This document shows positions 38,335 to 48,287 of a stretch of 64,000 bases of DNA, one piece after another. A program made the position numbers and the translations under genes. The stretch lies in assembly GCF_010983895.1 (NCBI RefSeq), contig NZ_CP048836.1, forward strand, positions 1,736,001 to 1,800,000, read 5' to 3'. The DNA is from Nitrogeniibacter mangrovi (GTDB lineage Bacteria > Pseudomonadota > Gammaproteobacteria > Burkholderiales > Rhodocyclaceae). How positions within the stretch are numbered: the first letter of the stretch is position 1; each line of letters opens with the position of its first letter. Under the pieces are notes generated by a model. It worked only from the letters and a program-made list of their open reading frames with translations, was not told the DNA's origin and searched no databases.

Positions 38335-39119
38335 CCCGTGGGGGAGCGGTGCGCCTTCGATCGATGAATCGATCGGGGGCGGATAGAGCGCGCTGGCGGG
38401 GCCGCCATGACCGCCCGCGGCCTCGGCCTGCGGTGTTTCGGTCTCCTCGACCGGCGGCTCGGGGGGCGCATGGCCTCGTCCTCCGGCGGGTTGGCGCGCA
38501 CTTCGAGCTCGGGGGCGATGGCGCTGCGTTGCAAGGTACCGGTCTGCTGCACCACATGGGCCAGTTCATGCGCGAGCAGCGCCTGGCCGGCGGGGGTGGC
38601 GGGCGCGTAGCGGCCCTGGTTGAACACCACCTGGTGGCCCACCGTGTAGGCGTGGGCGGCCACGTCGCGGGCCGAGGCGGCGGCCGCGGCGTCGTGATGC
38701 ACCCGGACATGGCCGAAGTCGTGGCCGAAGCGGGTCTCGAAGAAGTGGCGGGTGGCGGCAGGCAGCGGCTCGCCGGAGGCGCGCAGGGTCGTGGTGACGC
38801 TGGCGGGCACGGGCCGGGCCGTCACCGTGCCCGCCGGGCGACGGCTCAGGCGCCCGGCGGCGTTGGTGAGCGCTACTCCGCCTTCGGGACGGCCGAGTAC
38901 GTGGTCGGCGGCGCGGTCGGCTTCCCGCTCCAGCGGATCGTTGCCGGCGCCGACCACGAGGCGGGCCTGCAGGCCGAGGGCGTCCTTGCGGCGGCAGGCC
39001 TCGCACTCGCCGTCCATGCCGGCCGAACCCCCGCAGGCACACTTGCGCTGCAGCGGTGCCACGTGCCAGGTGGCCTCCGCTGTCGCGCGGGTCGATGGGC
39101 CTTGCATGGATGCGGTCAT
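38193..39119 (-). CDS. DUF4157 (eCIS core) protein, cargo candidate 2, 5' part of frameshifted gene
   Basis: As read, 308 residues, of which the first ~220 are meaningful. A zinc-ribbon-like segment (C27, C29, C39, C42: RKCACGG...ECEACRRK) is followed by DUF4157 with HFFETRFGHDFGHVRVH and HELAHVVQQ (184-192). After residue ~218 the frame turns into Arg/Pro/Ser-rich nonsense-like sequence (PPSRRSRRPKHRRPRPR), whereas the other frame continues naturally into the DUF922 module. The unshifted 5' part is nearly parallel to the 505-residue neighbour in length and motif spacing. Confidence 0.75.
   Translation of the reverse strand: MTASMQGPSTRATAEATWHVAPLQRKCACGGSAGMDGECEACRRKDALGLQARLVVGAGNDPLEREADRAADHVLGRPEGGVALTNAAGRLSRRPAGTVTARPVPASVTTTLRASGEPLPAATRHFFETRFGHDFGHVRVHHDAAAAASARDVAAHAYTVGHQVVFNQGRYAPATPAGQALLAHELAHVVQQTGTLQRSAIAPELEVRANPPEDEAMRPPSRRSRRPKHRRPRPRAVMAAPPARSIRPRSIHRSKAHRSPTGWIATRSRPSAPASPPRRPIRSNAIRCAPSPGRISAAPRRVAAASAP
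38461..38466 (-). other. Frameshift site in a six-base C run (G run on the plus strand)
   Basis: The coding strand reads ATG CGC CCC CCG in frame A (38193-39119). One extra C, or a -1 slip on C CCC CCG, would continue as the DUF922 frame (37555). Homopolymer length error, a real inactivating or phase-variable mutation, or programmed slippage would all fit. Confidence 0.7.
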
Positions 39120-39162
39120 TGTCACTTGTGACTCCTGCTCAAAACAGCGCCGTCGAACCGGT

Positions 39163-40953
39163 CTAGGGGTTCGGGTGGCGGATCTTCCAGTGGCCCTCGC
39201 TGCCGTCGTCATCCTTCCAGCTGCCGAAGAGCGTGCCCGGCACGCCCGCAGTGCGGGTCGGGATGAAGGTCAGGGTGGCGTCGCCCCGCACGTCGCGTTC
39301 GCCGATGGTTTCCTTGGTTCTCAGCACCAGGGTCGAGCCGCGCACGACGCCGATGGCCGAGCCTTGCACCGTCGCGCCGCTGGACAGGGCGTAGCTGTAG
39401 GCGAAGGTGACCACGGCGGCAAACGGGTCCGCGGTCTCGTCGCTCATGTCGAAGTCCTGCACCCGCATGGCGCCGTCGATGGCCTGCTCCTTGCCGGAGG
39501 CGAAGATGATGCGGCCCTTCCAGCTGCCCGTGCCGGCCGAATCGAGGAAGGCGAGGAACTCGCGCCCGATCCGGTCTTCGTTGCGCTTGCGGAACGAGGA
39601 TTCGGCCTTGCCGACCACTAGCGGCACCGCGCCGGGAATGGTGGCCAGCTGGTTGAGGAAGCCGTCGTCCAGCACCTTGATGCAGCCGCTGGACACCGGA
39701 TCGGGCGCGACGCCGCCATGGAGGTAGAAACCGAAGCGCTGGACCTTGTCGCCCTTGCTTTCGTCCGGATTGACGTCCAGCGTGCCGCCGCCGCCGGGGC
39801 GGGTGATCTTGATGCGCAGGCTGCCCCAGCAGGTCTGGTTCTCCGGCCGGGTGACCGGTTGCGTCCCTTTCTTGATCGGGCGCACGTCGCCACACGCGAG
39901 GCCGACGCTCTGGCTGGCGTCGAGGTCGCGGTTCGAGACCGCCGGATTGATCTCGAAGCTGCCGTCGGGGATGGGCCCGTTGGCCTGCCGCGAAGTGGCC
40001 GCCTTGAGCATCGTCAGCGCTTCGAGCCGCTCGGCATGCGACATGTCGGCGCGGAAGTAGGCGTCGATCTCGGCCTTGGTGGTGAGGGTCCGGCCCTGCG
40101 CCTGGGCCAGGCCGACGATGAACTCCTCGACCGCCTCGAGCGATTCGATCGAGTATTTGCCCGAGACCGCGCTCGTGCTCGCGCAACTGCCGTCCGCGTG
40201 CTGCGCGCGCAGGCGGCCGCCGTCGAACTGCAGACGCGTCACCTGGGCCGGATCCAGCGGGGCTTCGCAAGCGGCGTCCGCGTCGGCGCCCGACCCGGTG
40301 TCGGGCGCGGGGGTGGCCGGCGCGCGCTGGACCAGCGCCGGGGCGCCCGACTGCTGGACCACGTGGGCCAGCTCGTGCGCCAGCAGGCGCCGGCCCGCGC
40401 GGGTGCCCGGCGCATAGTGGCCCGCGGCGAAGGCGAGGTCGTGGCCGACCGTGTAGGCACGGGCGTCGATGGCATGCGCAGAGGCGGCCGCCCGGGCGTC
40501 GGCATGGACGCGCACCTTGCTGAAGTCGTGACCGAAGCGCGGCTCGAAGAAAGCGCGCGTGGCCTGATCGAGCGGCTGCCCGGAGGCTTGCACGGTGTCG
40601 TGCACGATGGCCGGGGCGTGGTTCTGGACGCGGTGTTCGCCGCGTCGCGCGCGCAGGACGGCGCCCGACCGGAGCGCCCGGTGGCCATGGACATCGGTGT
40701 GCGTGCCCGACGACCGATGCATCGGCCGGCCGGGCGTGCGCAGAATCTGGCCGGCGATCCGGTCGGCCTCGCGTTCCAGCGGATCGTCGGCGGCACCGAT
40801 GGACAGCACACCGCAGGGGCCGGCGACAGGGTCGAGCCGAGTGTTTTCGCCGTCGCGGTGGGCCTCCGGCGCCGGATGGCCGCGGGCGGGCGCGGCGGAC
40901 GGATGGCCGGTCTGGGGCACTGCGGTGACGGCCCGGGTGGCGCGGGTGCTCAT
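39163..40953 (-). CDS. DUF4157 (eCIS core) protein with L,D-transpeptidase-like motif, cargo candidate 1
   Basis: A 596-residue protein. DUF4157 lies at ~55-205 with AFFEPRFGHDFSKVRVH and HELAHVVQQ (193-201), but the N-terminal zinc-ribbon Cys set of its two relatives is absent. A middle helical region (230-330) follows. Residues ~370-430 contain FYLHGGVAPDPVSSGCIKV (H412, S422, G423, C424), the H...SxGC arrangement of L,D-transpeptidase-like enzymes that attack peptidoglycan. The last ~120 residues look like a beta-sandwich ending DGSEGHWKIRHPNP. Function as a cell-wall-targeting cargo is inferred. Confidence 0.82.
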   Translation of the reverse strand: MSTRATRAVTAVPQTGHPSAAPARGHPAPEAHRDGENTRLDPVAGPCGVLSIGAADDPLEREADRIAGQILRTPGRPMHRSSGTHTDVHGHRALRSGAVLRARRGEHRVQNHAPAIVHDTVQASGQPLDQATRAFFEPRFGHDFSKVRVHADARAAASAHAIDARAYTVGHDLAFAAGHYAPGTRAGRRLLAHELAHVVQQSGAPALVQRAPATPAPDTGSGADADAACEAPLDPAQVTRLQFDGGRLRAQHADGSCASTSAVSGKYSIESLEAVEEFIVGLAQAQGRTLTTKAEIDAYFRADMSHAERLEALTMLKAATSRQANGPIPDGSFEINPAVSNRDLDASQSVGLACGDVRPIKKGTQPVTRPENQTCWGSLRIKITRPGGGGTLDVNPDESKGDKVQRFGFYLHGGVAPDPVSSGCIKVLDDGFLNQLATIPGAVPLVVGKAESSFRKRNEDRIGREFLAFLDSAGTGSWKGRIIFASGKEQAIDGAMRVQDFDMSDETADPFAAVVTFAYSYALSSGATVQGSAIGVVRGSTLVLRTKETIGERDVRGDATLTFIPTRTAGVPGTLFGSWKDDDGSEGHWKIRHPNP

Positions 40954-41191
40954 CGTGCCAGCCCCCGCAGGATGGGGCCGGCCAGCGCACCGCCCAGGGA
41001 CCGGCCTGCCGTGGTGCCGGTGTGCACGCGGCCGGCGTCTACCCGGCGCGTGTCCGTGCCCAGCGTGTTGGCCGCGGCGGGGTCGGCGAGCCGGCGCGCG
41101 AGCTCGGCGCGGACACCGGCGGCGACCGCGTCCGCGTCGCGGCGATCGATGCCCTGGAGCACCAGCGCGTCGATGTGGATGACGATCCGGG

Positions 41192-41195
<4 letters not shown>
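40950..41195 (-). CDS. Small conserved-type eCIS protein
   Basis: An 81-residue protein (from the ATG at 41195; a GTG two codons upstream is possible). It starts MTRIVIHIDALVLQGIDRRDADAVAAGVRAEL, a hydrophobic strand followed by a helix, and ends in a Gly/Ala/Arg-rich tail (GRSLGGALAGPILRGLAR). It sits between the AAA+ ATPase gene and the first DUF4157 gene with ATGA overlaps at both ends. I do not recognise a family; similar small proteins often lie next to DUF4157 genes, so a chaperone or loading role is possible but unproven. Confidence 0.7.
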
Positions 41196-43092
<1,897 letters not shown>

Positions 43093-43096
<4 letters not shown>

Positions 43097-44409
43097 GAGA
43101 AGGTCACCCGCAGGTCGAAGAACACCGGGGGCTCGGCGCTGCGGTCGACGATGGGGCTGTCGACGCCGTCGATGCGCAGCCGCAGCACCGGCGACGCGCC
43201 GGCGGGCACGTCGCGGGCGATGAAAGCGAGCGACGTGGTGGGCGCCACGAAGGGCTCGGGCAGCAGTTCGGTGGTGCCCATGAGCAGCGAGACCGTCTGC
43301 CCCGGGCGCAGGGCCGGGGTGAATTGCACCGTGAATTGCGCGTCCCCGTTGCCGTCGCGCGGCACCGGGGCGGCCGGCAGGGTGGTGATGTCGGGGGCGA
43401 TGACGGCAGCGAGCCGGTTGCTGGTCCGGGGGTTGAGCTCGTCCGGCATGACCAGGCGCACGCGGATGTCGTAGACCCCGACCGGGAAGTCGGCGGCGCT
43501 GGCGGCCGGCACGGTGAAGTCCAGGTGATCGGCGGCGCTGCTGCCGGTCGCGGCGAGCGTCTCGTCGATGTCGAAGCGGTCATTGCGCAGCCGCACGCTG
43601 CGGTTGGTGCCGTCCAGGTGATGACCGTTCAGACGCACATTCCCGCCCAGGCGGATCACCGGCTGGCGGCCGTCGGGTTCGACCGATTCGAGGGTCGGCA
43701 GGGGCGGCACCATGGACGGCGAGACCACCACGCCGCGCTCGCGCCCGGTGACCGGGTTGCGCTCGCCGCGCGAGAGCACCGGCAGGCTCGGGCGGGTGCT
43801 CTCGCGCGCCTCGATCAACACCACCGAGACCTGGTAGGCGGCGCTCGGGCGAAAGTGCGACTGGGTGGCGGTCCACAGCTTGGAGAGCTCCTCGCTGCCG
43901 AGGAACTGCGGCGTGATCTTGAGCGTTTCCACCTGGTCGGCGAGGCCGCAGTCGGCCAGCGCGCGCAGGCTGGCGGGCAGGTCGGTGCCCACGTCGGGCG
44001 AGGGGTTGAGTGCGGTGCGGATCATCTCGCGGGTGAGCACCGGGTATTCGTGCATCAACTGCATGGCGTAGCCGAGCAGGATTTCCCGGTGCAGGGGCTC
44101 GCTGCCGTAGGCGCTGATGAGGTAGTGCAGGTCGAGGGCCAGGGGCGCGTTGGTGAGCCGGTGGCGGCCTGAACCGTCGCGTGCGGGCAGGGCGTCGTTG
44201 CGCCAGCCGGTGTTGGGGCTGACCTGGTACAGGAAGATGTTCAGCTGCGTCGATTCGGTGCCCTCGGCGGGGATGACTCGGTCGGGCGCCAGCGTGCTCA
44301 CGGTGACGGTGCTGCCGGTCACGGCCGAGACGTCGTGATTCACCACGCCTTCGTTGAGGCGGTCGCGCAGCACGGCGGTGACGCCGGCGATGGCCAGGGC
44401 GGTGCTCAT
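43093..44409 (-). CDS. DUF4255 / Pvc16-type tail terminator protein
   Basis: A 438-residue protein. The N-terminal ~190 residues (ALAIAGVTAVLRDRLNEG, ESTQLNIFLYQVSPNTGWRND, LHYLISAYGSEPLHREILLGYAMQLMHE) are the DUF4255 domain of Afp16/Pvc16-like cap proteins that end tube and sheath growth. Residues ~230-438 add beta-sandwich, IPT-like segments (PVIRLGGNVRLNGHHLDGTNRSVRL). Afp16 is shorter, so the C-terminal part is an extension. It overlaps the ATPase gene by ATGA. Confidence 0.9.
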
Positions 44410-45176
44410 GTGCCCCCCCGTCGGCGTCGGGCCAGGTAGTCGTCCAGCGACATGGGCGCCTGGCCGCGCTTGGGCCGGGCCTTGGGCGCGGCCGCCTCCT
44501 GGACGGCGGTGACCTCGATGCGGCCGATGTGGACATGCACCTCGTTGGGCTCGGCAGGCGGCTCGGCGGCCTGGCGGTTCGGCGTTGACGGTGGCGAGGG
44601 ACGGGTGCGGGCCTGTCGTCGGGGCAGGAGCGGTGCCGGCCCGGTGTCGCGCCGGGCCGACGCGGGATCGACGGCGTTGCCGGCGCGACGGCTTTCGCTT
44701 GCGCTGACGGCGGGCGACGGGACGTCATTTGTGCCCGCGATCGCCTGTGCGCGGGTCGGCGCTGAGTCTTGCGTGGCCACCAGCGGCGAGGGCGTCGGCC
44801 ACTCGGCAGACGTGTCGGCAGGAGTCGCCGGCGCCGCAAGCTCACCTGGCGTCGCCGCGTAGGGTGCCTCGGGTGGCGCCGTGTGCAGGATGCGCTCGGG
44901 TGCGCGCCGCGTCGTGGCGATGGGCTGCGGCACGGCCGTCGGGTCGGGCGTCACCGGGCGGTCCGGCGACGCCGGCGATGGCGCGGCAAGGTCGGCTGGT
45001 CTGGTGTACGACATCGTGGTCGGCGCCCCGGCGGTCGAGGCGTTCGTGGGCGCCGCATCGGACCCGGCCTCGGCGAAGGCCGGCAAGGCCTGGTAGGGCA
45101 GCGCGGCCATCGGCCGCACCCGGCACGGGGCCAGACCCTGCGACTGCGCGGCGAGGCGGCGGAACAGGGTGCTCAT
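44406..45176 (-). CDS. Pro/Ala-rich disordered eCIS protein with conserved-looking C-terminal motif
   Basis: A 256-residue protein, mostly low complexity (Pro, Ala, Thr, Ser, Arg) and probably disordered from ~30 to ~210. The end is ordered-looking: VHVHIGRIEVTAVQE followed by a basic stretch and SLDDYLARRRRGGT. Such a short beta-strand motif plus SLDDYLxRR tail suggests a docking peptide for a partner. It lies between the zinc-ribbon protein and the tail terminator with ATGA overlaps. I do not assign a family. Confidence 0.75.
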   Translation of the reverse strand: MSTLFRRLAAQSQGLAPCRVRPMAALPYQALPAFAEAGSDAAPTNASTAGAPTTMSYTRPADLAAPSPASPDRPVTPDPTAVPQPIATTRRAPERILHTAPPEAPYAATPGELAAPATPADTSAEWPTPSPLVATQDSAPTRAQAIAGTNDVPSPAVSASESRRAGNAVDPASARRDTGPAPLLPRRQARTRPSPPSTPNRQAAEPPAEPNEVHVHIGRIEVTAVQEAAAPKARPKRGQAPMSLDDYLARRRRGGT

Positions 45177-45874
45177 GGACTCACCCGCTCCAGATAGGCG
45201 GCCCGGCGGGTGTCGCTCAGCGCCAGGATCTCGCCCTCGCTCCAGCCGTAGGCACCGGCGAGGGTGTGCACGTCGTCGAGCAGCGCCTGGGTGTGCCGAT
45301 CCAGTTCGTCCCAGAGATAGGCGGCGATATCGAGGCTGGCCGACACCGGGGCACCGCAGGCCGGGCAGGACAGGGCCAGGCTCAGGTCGGCCCAGGGGTC
45401 GGCGGCGTCGATGGCCTCGCCCGCCGCATCGAGCAGGTCGGCCATGGACGCCGGGTCGTCCGCCGGGTCCAGGAGGCATGCATGCAGCAGGCGCTGTGCG
45501 GCGTCCTCTGCATCGTCCGCGTCCAGCGCCAGGAGCAGATGCCGGCTCGTGGGAAGCGTGAGCCGCAGGTCGCCGATGCGGATCTCGTCCACCGGCGTTT
45601 CCGGTCGCGGCGGCAGCATGGACGAGGCGAGCTCGAACTCCATGCGTTCGCCGCAGGCGGGGCAGTCCGCCCACGAGGGCAGCGGACTGCCGAAGCAGGC
45701 TTCGCGCAGGGCCATGATGGCGGCGTTGCGCACGCCGAGGGGGGCGTCGGCCAGGGTGTCCGGGTCGCGCGCCGGCTCGGCCAGGGCGAACAGCAGCAGC
45801 GCCCGGTCGATGGGGTGACGGCGAACGCCGGACTCCCAGATCGCGAGCAGACGCGCCGGGCTGAGGGCGAGCAT
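45173..45874 (-). CDS. Zinc-ribbon baseplate-associated protein (T4-like base plate family)
   Basis: A 233-residue protein with two CPACG zinc-ribbon knuckles (WADCPACGERM near 70 and ALSCPACGAPV near 170) separated by ~100 residues, an acidic helical middle (ALDADDAEDAAQRLLHACLL) and a C-terminal SEGEILALSDTRRAAYLERV. This pattern matches T4-like base plate proteins in phage-tail-like clusters that sit after the tube gene. It is 5 bases from the tube gene. Confidence 0.78.
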   Translation of the reverse strand: MLALSPARLLAIWESGVRRHPIDRALLLFALAEPARDPDTLADAPLGVRNAAIMALREACFGSPLPSWADCPACGERMEFELASSMLPPRPETPVDEIRIGDLRLTLPTSRHLLLALDADDAEDAAQRLLHACLLDPADDPASMADLLDAAGEAIDAADPWADLSLALSCPACGAPVSASLDIAAYLWDELDRHTQALLDDVHTLAGAYGWSEGEILALSDTRRAAYLERVSP

Positions 45875-45879
45875 GACGG

Positions 45880-46404
45880 TCAGGCCGGTTCGGTGTAGCT
45901 CGGTTCGGACGGCTCGGTGACGTCGTAGTCGCGCTCCCAGCCCTCGTTCTCGAGCTTGATGGTCTGGATCGCCACGGCGTTGGCGTTGGCGTCGAGCTCG
46001 GGCAGGGCCTGATACTCCGACACCCAGCAGCGGAACACCTTGTAGGCGATGGCCAGCTGGCCGGCCTCGTTGTAGACCTCGATGATGAGGTCCTTGCGGA
46101 AGTCCTTGAGCGAGACCTCCGCCCCCAGGCCGGAACCGAAATTCCACACCTTGTTGGCCCACTGCTCGAACTCCACGTCGTGGGTGACGCCGCGCTCCAG
46201 CGTGATGGCCTCGAACTTGGTGCGCCCGGGGGACTTGCGGGTCATGGACGGGTCGCCGCCCTCGCGATGCTCGACCAGCTCGGTGCTGCGCTTGAGCGCC
46301 CCGACCTTGCTGACGCCGGCCACATAGCGGCCATCCCACTTCACCCGGAATTTGAAGTTCTTGTAAGGATCGAAGCGGTGGGTGTTGACGCTGAACTGTG
46401 CCAT
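45880..46404 (-). CDS. Contractile tail tube protein (gp19 family)
   Basis: A 174-residue inner tube protein. It begins MAQFSVNTHRFDPYKNFKFRVKWDGRYVAGVSKVG, with RKSPGRTKFEAITLERGVTHDVEFEQWANKVW in the middle and QTIKLENEGWERDYDV near the end, all typical of the gp19/Hcp-like tube fold of Afp- and PVC-like systems. A GAGGAG SD precedes the ATG. Only one tube gene is present. It is separated from the sheath gene by 287 bases containing large repeats. Confidence 0.95.
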   Translation of the reverse strand: MAQFSVNTHRFDPYKNFKFRVKWDGRYVAGVSKVGALKRSTELVEHREGGDPSMTRKSPGRTKFEAITLERGVTHDVEFEQWANKVWNFGSGLGAEVSLKDFRKDLIIEVYNEAGQLAIAYKVFRCWVSEYQALPELDANANAVAIQTIKLENEGWERDYDVTEPSEPSYTEPA

Positions 46405-46691
46405 GGGGGTGTCTCCTCAATCTCGGTGTTCCAGTAGGGTGGGCTTCAGCGTGCCAACACCCTGTCGCGACATCGCTGGCGGGTTGAAACCCGCCCTACG
46501 GCCATCGATCGGCCGGGTATCGAGCCAAGGGCCGCCCGCCCGCCGGGCCGCCCCAAGGGCGGGCGCAGCCCCCTCGGGGGGCAGGGAGCGAAGCGAGCGT
46601 GGGGGCTGTCCACTCTCCGCCGGGCCGCCCCAAGGGCGGGCGCAGCCCCCTCGGGGGGCAGGGAGCGAAGCGAGCGTGGGGGTCGTCAACC
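46405..46691. repeat. Tandem 65-base GC-rich repeats and a palindrome between sheath and tube
   Basis: The 287-base gap holds no supported gene. It contains a palindrome GGCGGGTT GA AACCCGCC (46478-46495) and two identical 65-base direct repeats at 46541-46605 and 46618-46682 (period 77). Each contains CGCCCCAAGGGCGGGCG and CCCCCTCGGGGGG palindromes and ends GAAGCGAGCGTGGGGG. A diverged inverted copy lies at 33049-33110. These will form very stable hairpins in the mRNA directly after the sheath gene. Confidence 0.85.
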
Positions 46692-48287
46692 TCATGCTTC
46701 AATCTGTCCCGCCATCTGCTGCAGCTTGATGACCACGAATTCGGCCGGCTTGAGCGGTGCGAAGCCGACGACGATGTTCACCACGCCGCGGTCGATGTCG
46801 TTCTGGGTGGTGGTTTCGCGATCGCATTTGACGAAGTAGGCGTCCTTGGCGCTGCTGCCCTGGAAGGCGCCCTGGCGGAACAGGGTCTGCATGAAGGCGC
46901 CGATGTTGAGGCGGATCTGCGCCCACAGCGGTTCGTCGTTGGGCTCGAACACGACCCACTGGGTGCCGCGAAACAGGCTCTCCTCGAGGAACAGGGCGAG
47001 CCGGCGCACCGGCACGTATTTCCATTCGGAGGCGAGCAGGTCGGCGCCGGCGAGCGTGCGCGAGCCCCACACCAGATGACCGGCCACCGGGAAGCTGCGC
47101 AGGCAGTTGAGGCCGACCGGGTTGAGGGTGCCGTTCTGGGCGTCGGTCATGGTGTAGGTGAGCCCCTGCACACCGGAGAACGAGGCGGCCAGGCCGGCCG
47201 GGGCTTTCCATACGCCGCGCTGCACGTCGGTGCGGGCGATGATGCCGGCGATGGCGCCGCAGGGGGCGAAGCTGGCGAGGCGGTTTTCCGACAGCGGGTC
47301 GGGCATGCGCAGGCGCGGGAAGTAGGCCATGGCGTTGATCGCGTCGTCGTTGCCGATGGTGCCGCGCAGCGCGTTGACGCCGGTCTCGGCGTCGGCGATG
47401 GCGGTGCTGGGGCTTGCGGTCCATGCCGCGGGCGGATCGACGATCACCATGGCGCGGCGGTCCTGGCAGTAGCTGGCGGCGGCAGCCCAGGTGGCCGGAT
47501 CCACGTCGGGCCAGCTGGCACCGGCGCCGCCCGGCGGGGTGTCGGAGTCCACGCCCAGCGGCGGGATGCACAGCAGGTTGAACAGGTCGGCGTCGTCGAG
47601 GGCGAAGATGCCGGTACGCGCGTTGGCGTCGCCCGTCACCTGCGTGTCGATCACCGGGCTGCCGTCGCCCGGGGTGCCGCCCGCGGCGACAGTGCCGTCG
47701 GTCGGGCTGGCGTCGGTCGGGCCGCTGGTGCGCACATTCACCAGCGCGGACTGCTCGTTGAGCACCGTGTCCACGAAGCGCTGACTGGCCGGGTCGGCGG
47801 AGACGTTGCGGAACATCTCCGAGGCGATCACGGTGGTGCCGCCGGGCTGGTCGAGCTCCTCGATGAGCAGGTTGAACAGCAGCGCGTCGGTGGTGTCGCG
47901 GGTGTCGTGGTCCACCGTGGCCTGCAGCGCCGCGCCCCAGGCGCCGGGGCTGGCCGCTTCGAGTTCCAGCGGGGTGCTGCTGGTCGCGAGGCTGATGGTG
48001 GCGGTGTCGGTGGCGACGGTGCCGTTGAACACGCGCACGATCAGCGCATCGCTGCCGCCGTGGCGGAAGAAGTGATTGACCGCCTGACTGAGCGGGGACG
48101 GCTGCCACAGGCCGCCGAAGATGCGGGTGAACTCGGCGAAGCTCTGGACCCGGACGGGGGTGTCCACCGGCCCGCGCAGGGTGCGGCCGATGAAGGCGGT
48201 GATGGAGGTGGCGACCCCCGTGATGGTGCGGACGCCGCTGGGAATCTCTTCGATGTAGACGCCAGGATAGGTCAGGGCGGATGGCAT
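46692..48287 (-). CDS. Contractile tail sheath protein
   Basis: A 531-residue sheath protein. The N-terminus (ALTYPGVYIEEIPSGVRTITGVATSITAFIGRT) is the universal sheath start; SQAVNHFFRHGGSDALIVRV follows, and the C-terminal handshake domain is seen in GSRTLAGADLLASEWKYVPVRRLALFLEESL, FEPNDEPLWAQIRLNIGAFM and ENEIA-like closing strands (FVVIKLQQMAGQ). Only one sheath paralogue exists, unlike Afp/PVC with three. It is the first gene of the leftward eCIS operon, with a GAGGAG SD; the ATG at 48287 gives the conserved N-terminus. Confidence 0.96.
   Translation of the reverse strand: MPSALTYPGVYIEEIPSGVRTITGVATSITAFIGRTLRGPVDTPVRVQSFAEFTRIFGGLWQPSPLSQAVNHFFRHGGSDALIVRVFNGTVATDTATISLATSSTPLELEAASPGAWGAALQATVDHDTRDTTDALLFNLLIEELDQPGGTTVIASEMFRNVSADPASQRFVDTVLNEQSALVNVRTSGPTDASPTDGTVAAGGTPGDGSPVIDTQVTGDANARTGIFALDDADLFNLLCIPPLGVDSDTPPGGAGASWPDVDPATWAAAASYCQDRRAMVIVDPPAAWTASPSTAIADAETGVNALRGTIGNDDAINAMAYFPRLRMPDPLSENRLASFAPCGAIAGIIARTDVQRGVWKAPAGLAASFSGVQGLTYTMTDAQNGTLNPVGLNCLRSFPVAGHLVWGSRTLAGADLLASEWKYVPVRRLALFLEESLFRGTQWVVFEPNDEPLWAQIRLNIGAFMQTLFRQGAFQGSSAKDAYFVKCDRETTTQNDIDRGVVNIVVGFAPLKPAEFVVIKLQQMAGQIEA

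Noticed and set aside
46541-46682. CRISPR-like array from the two identical repeats between sheath and tube
   Set aside because: Only two 65-base units with a 12-base separation, internally palindromic, and no cas genes; they are dispersed GC-rich repeats.
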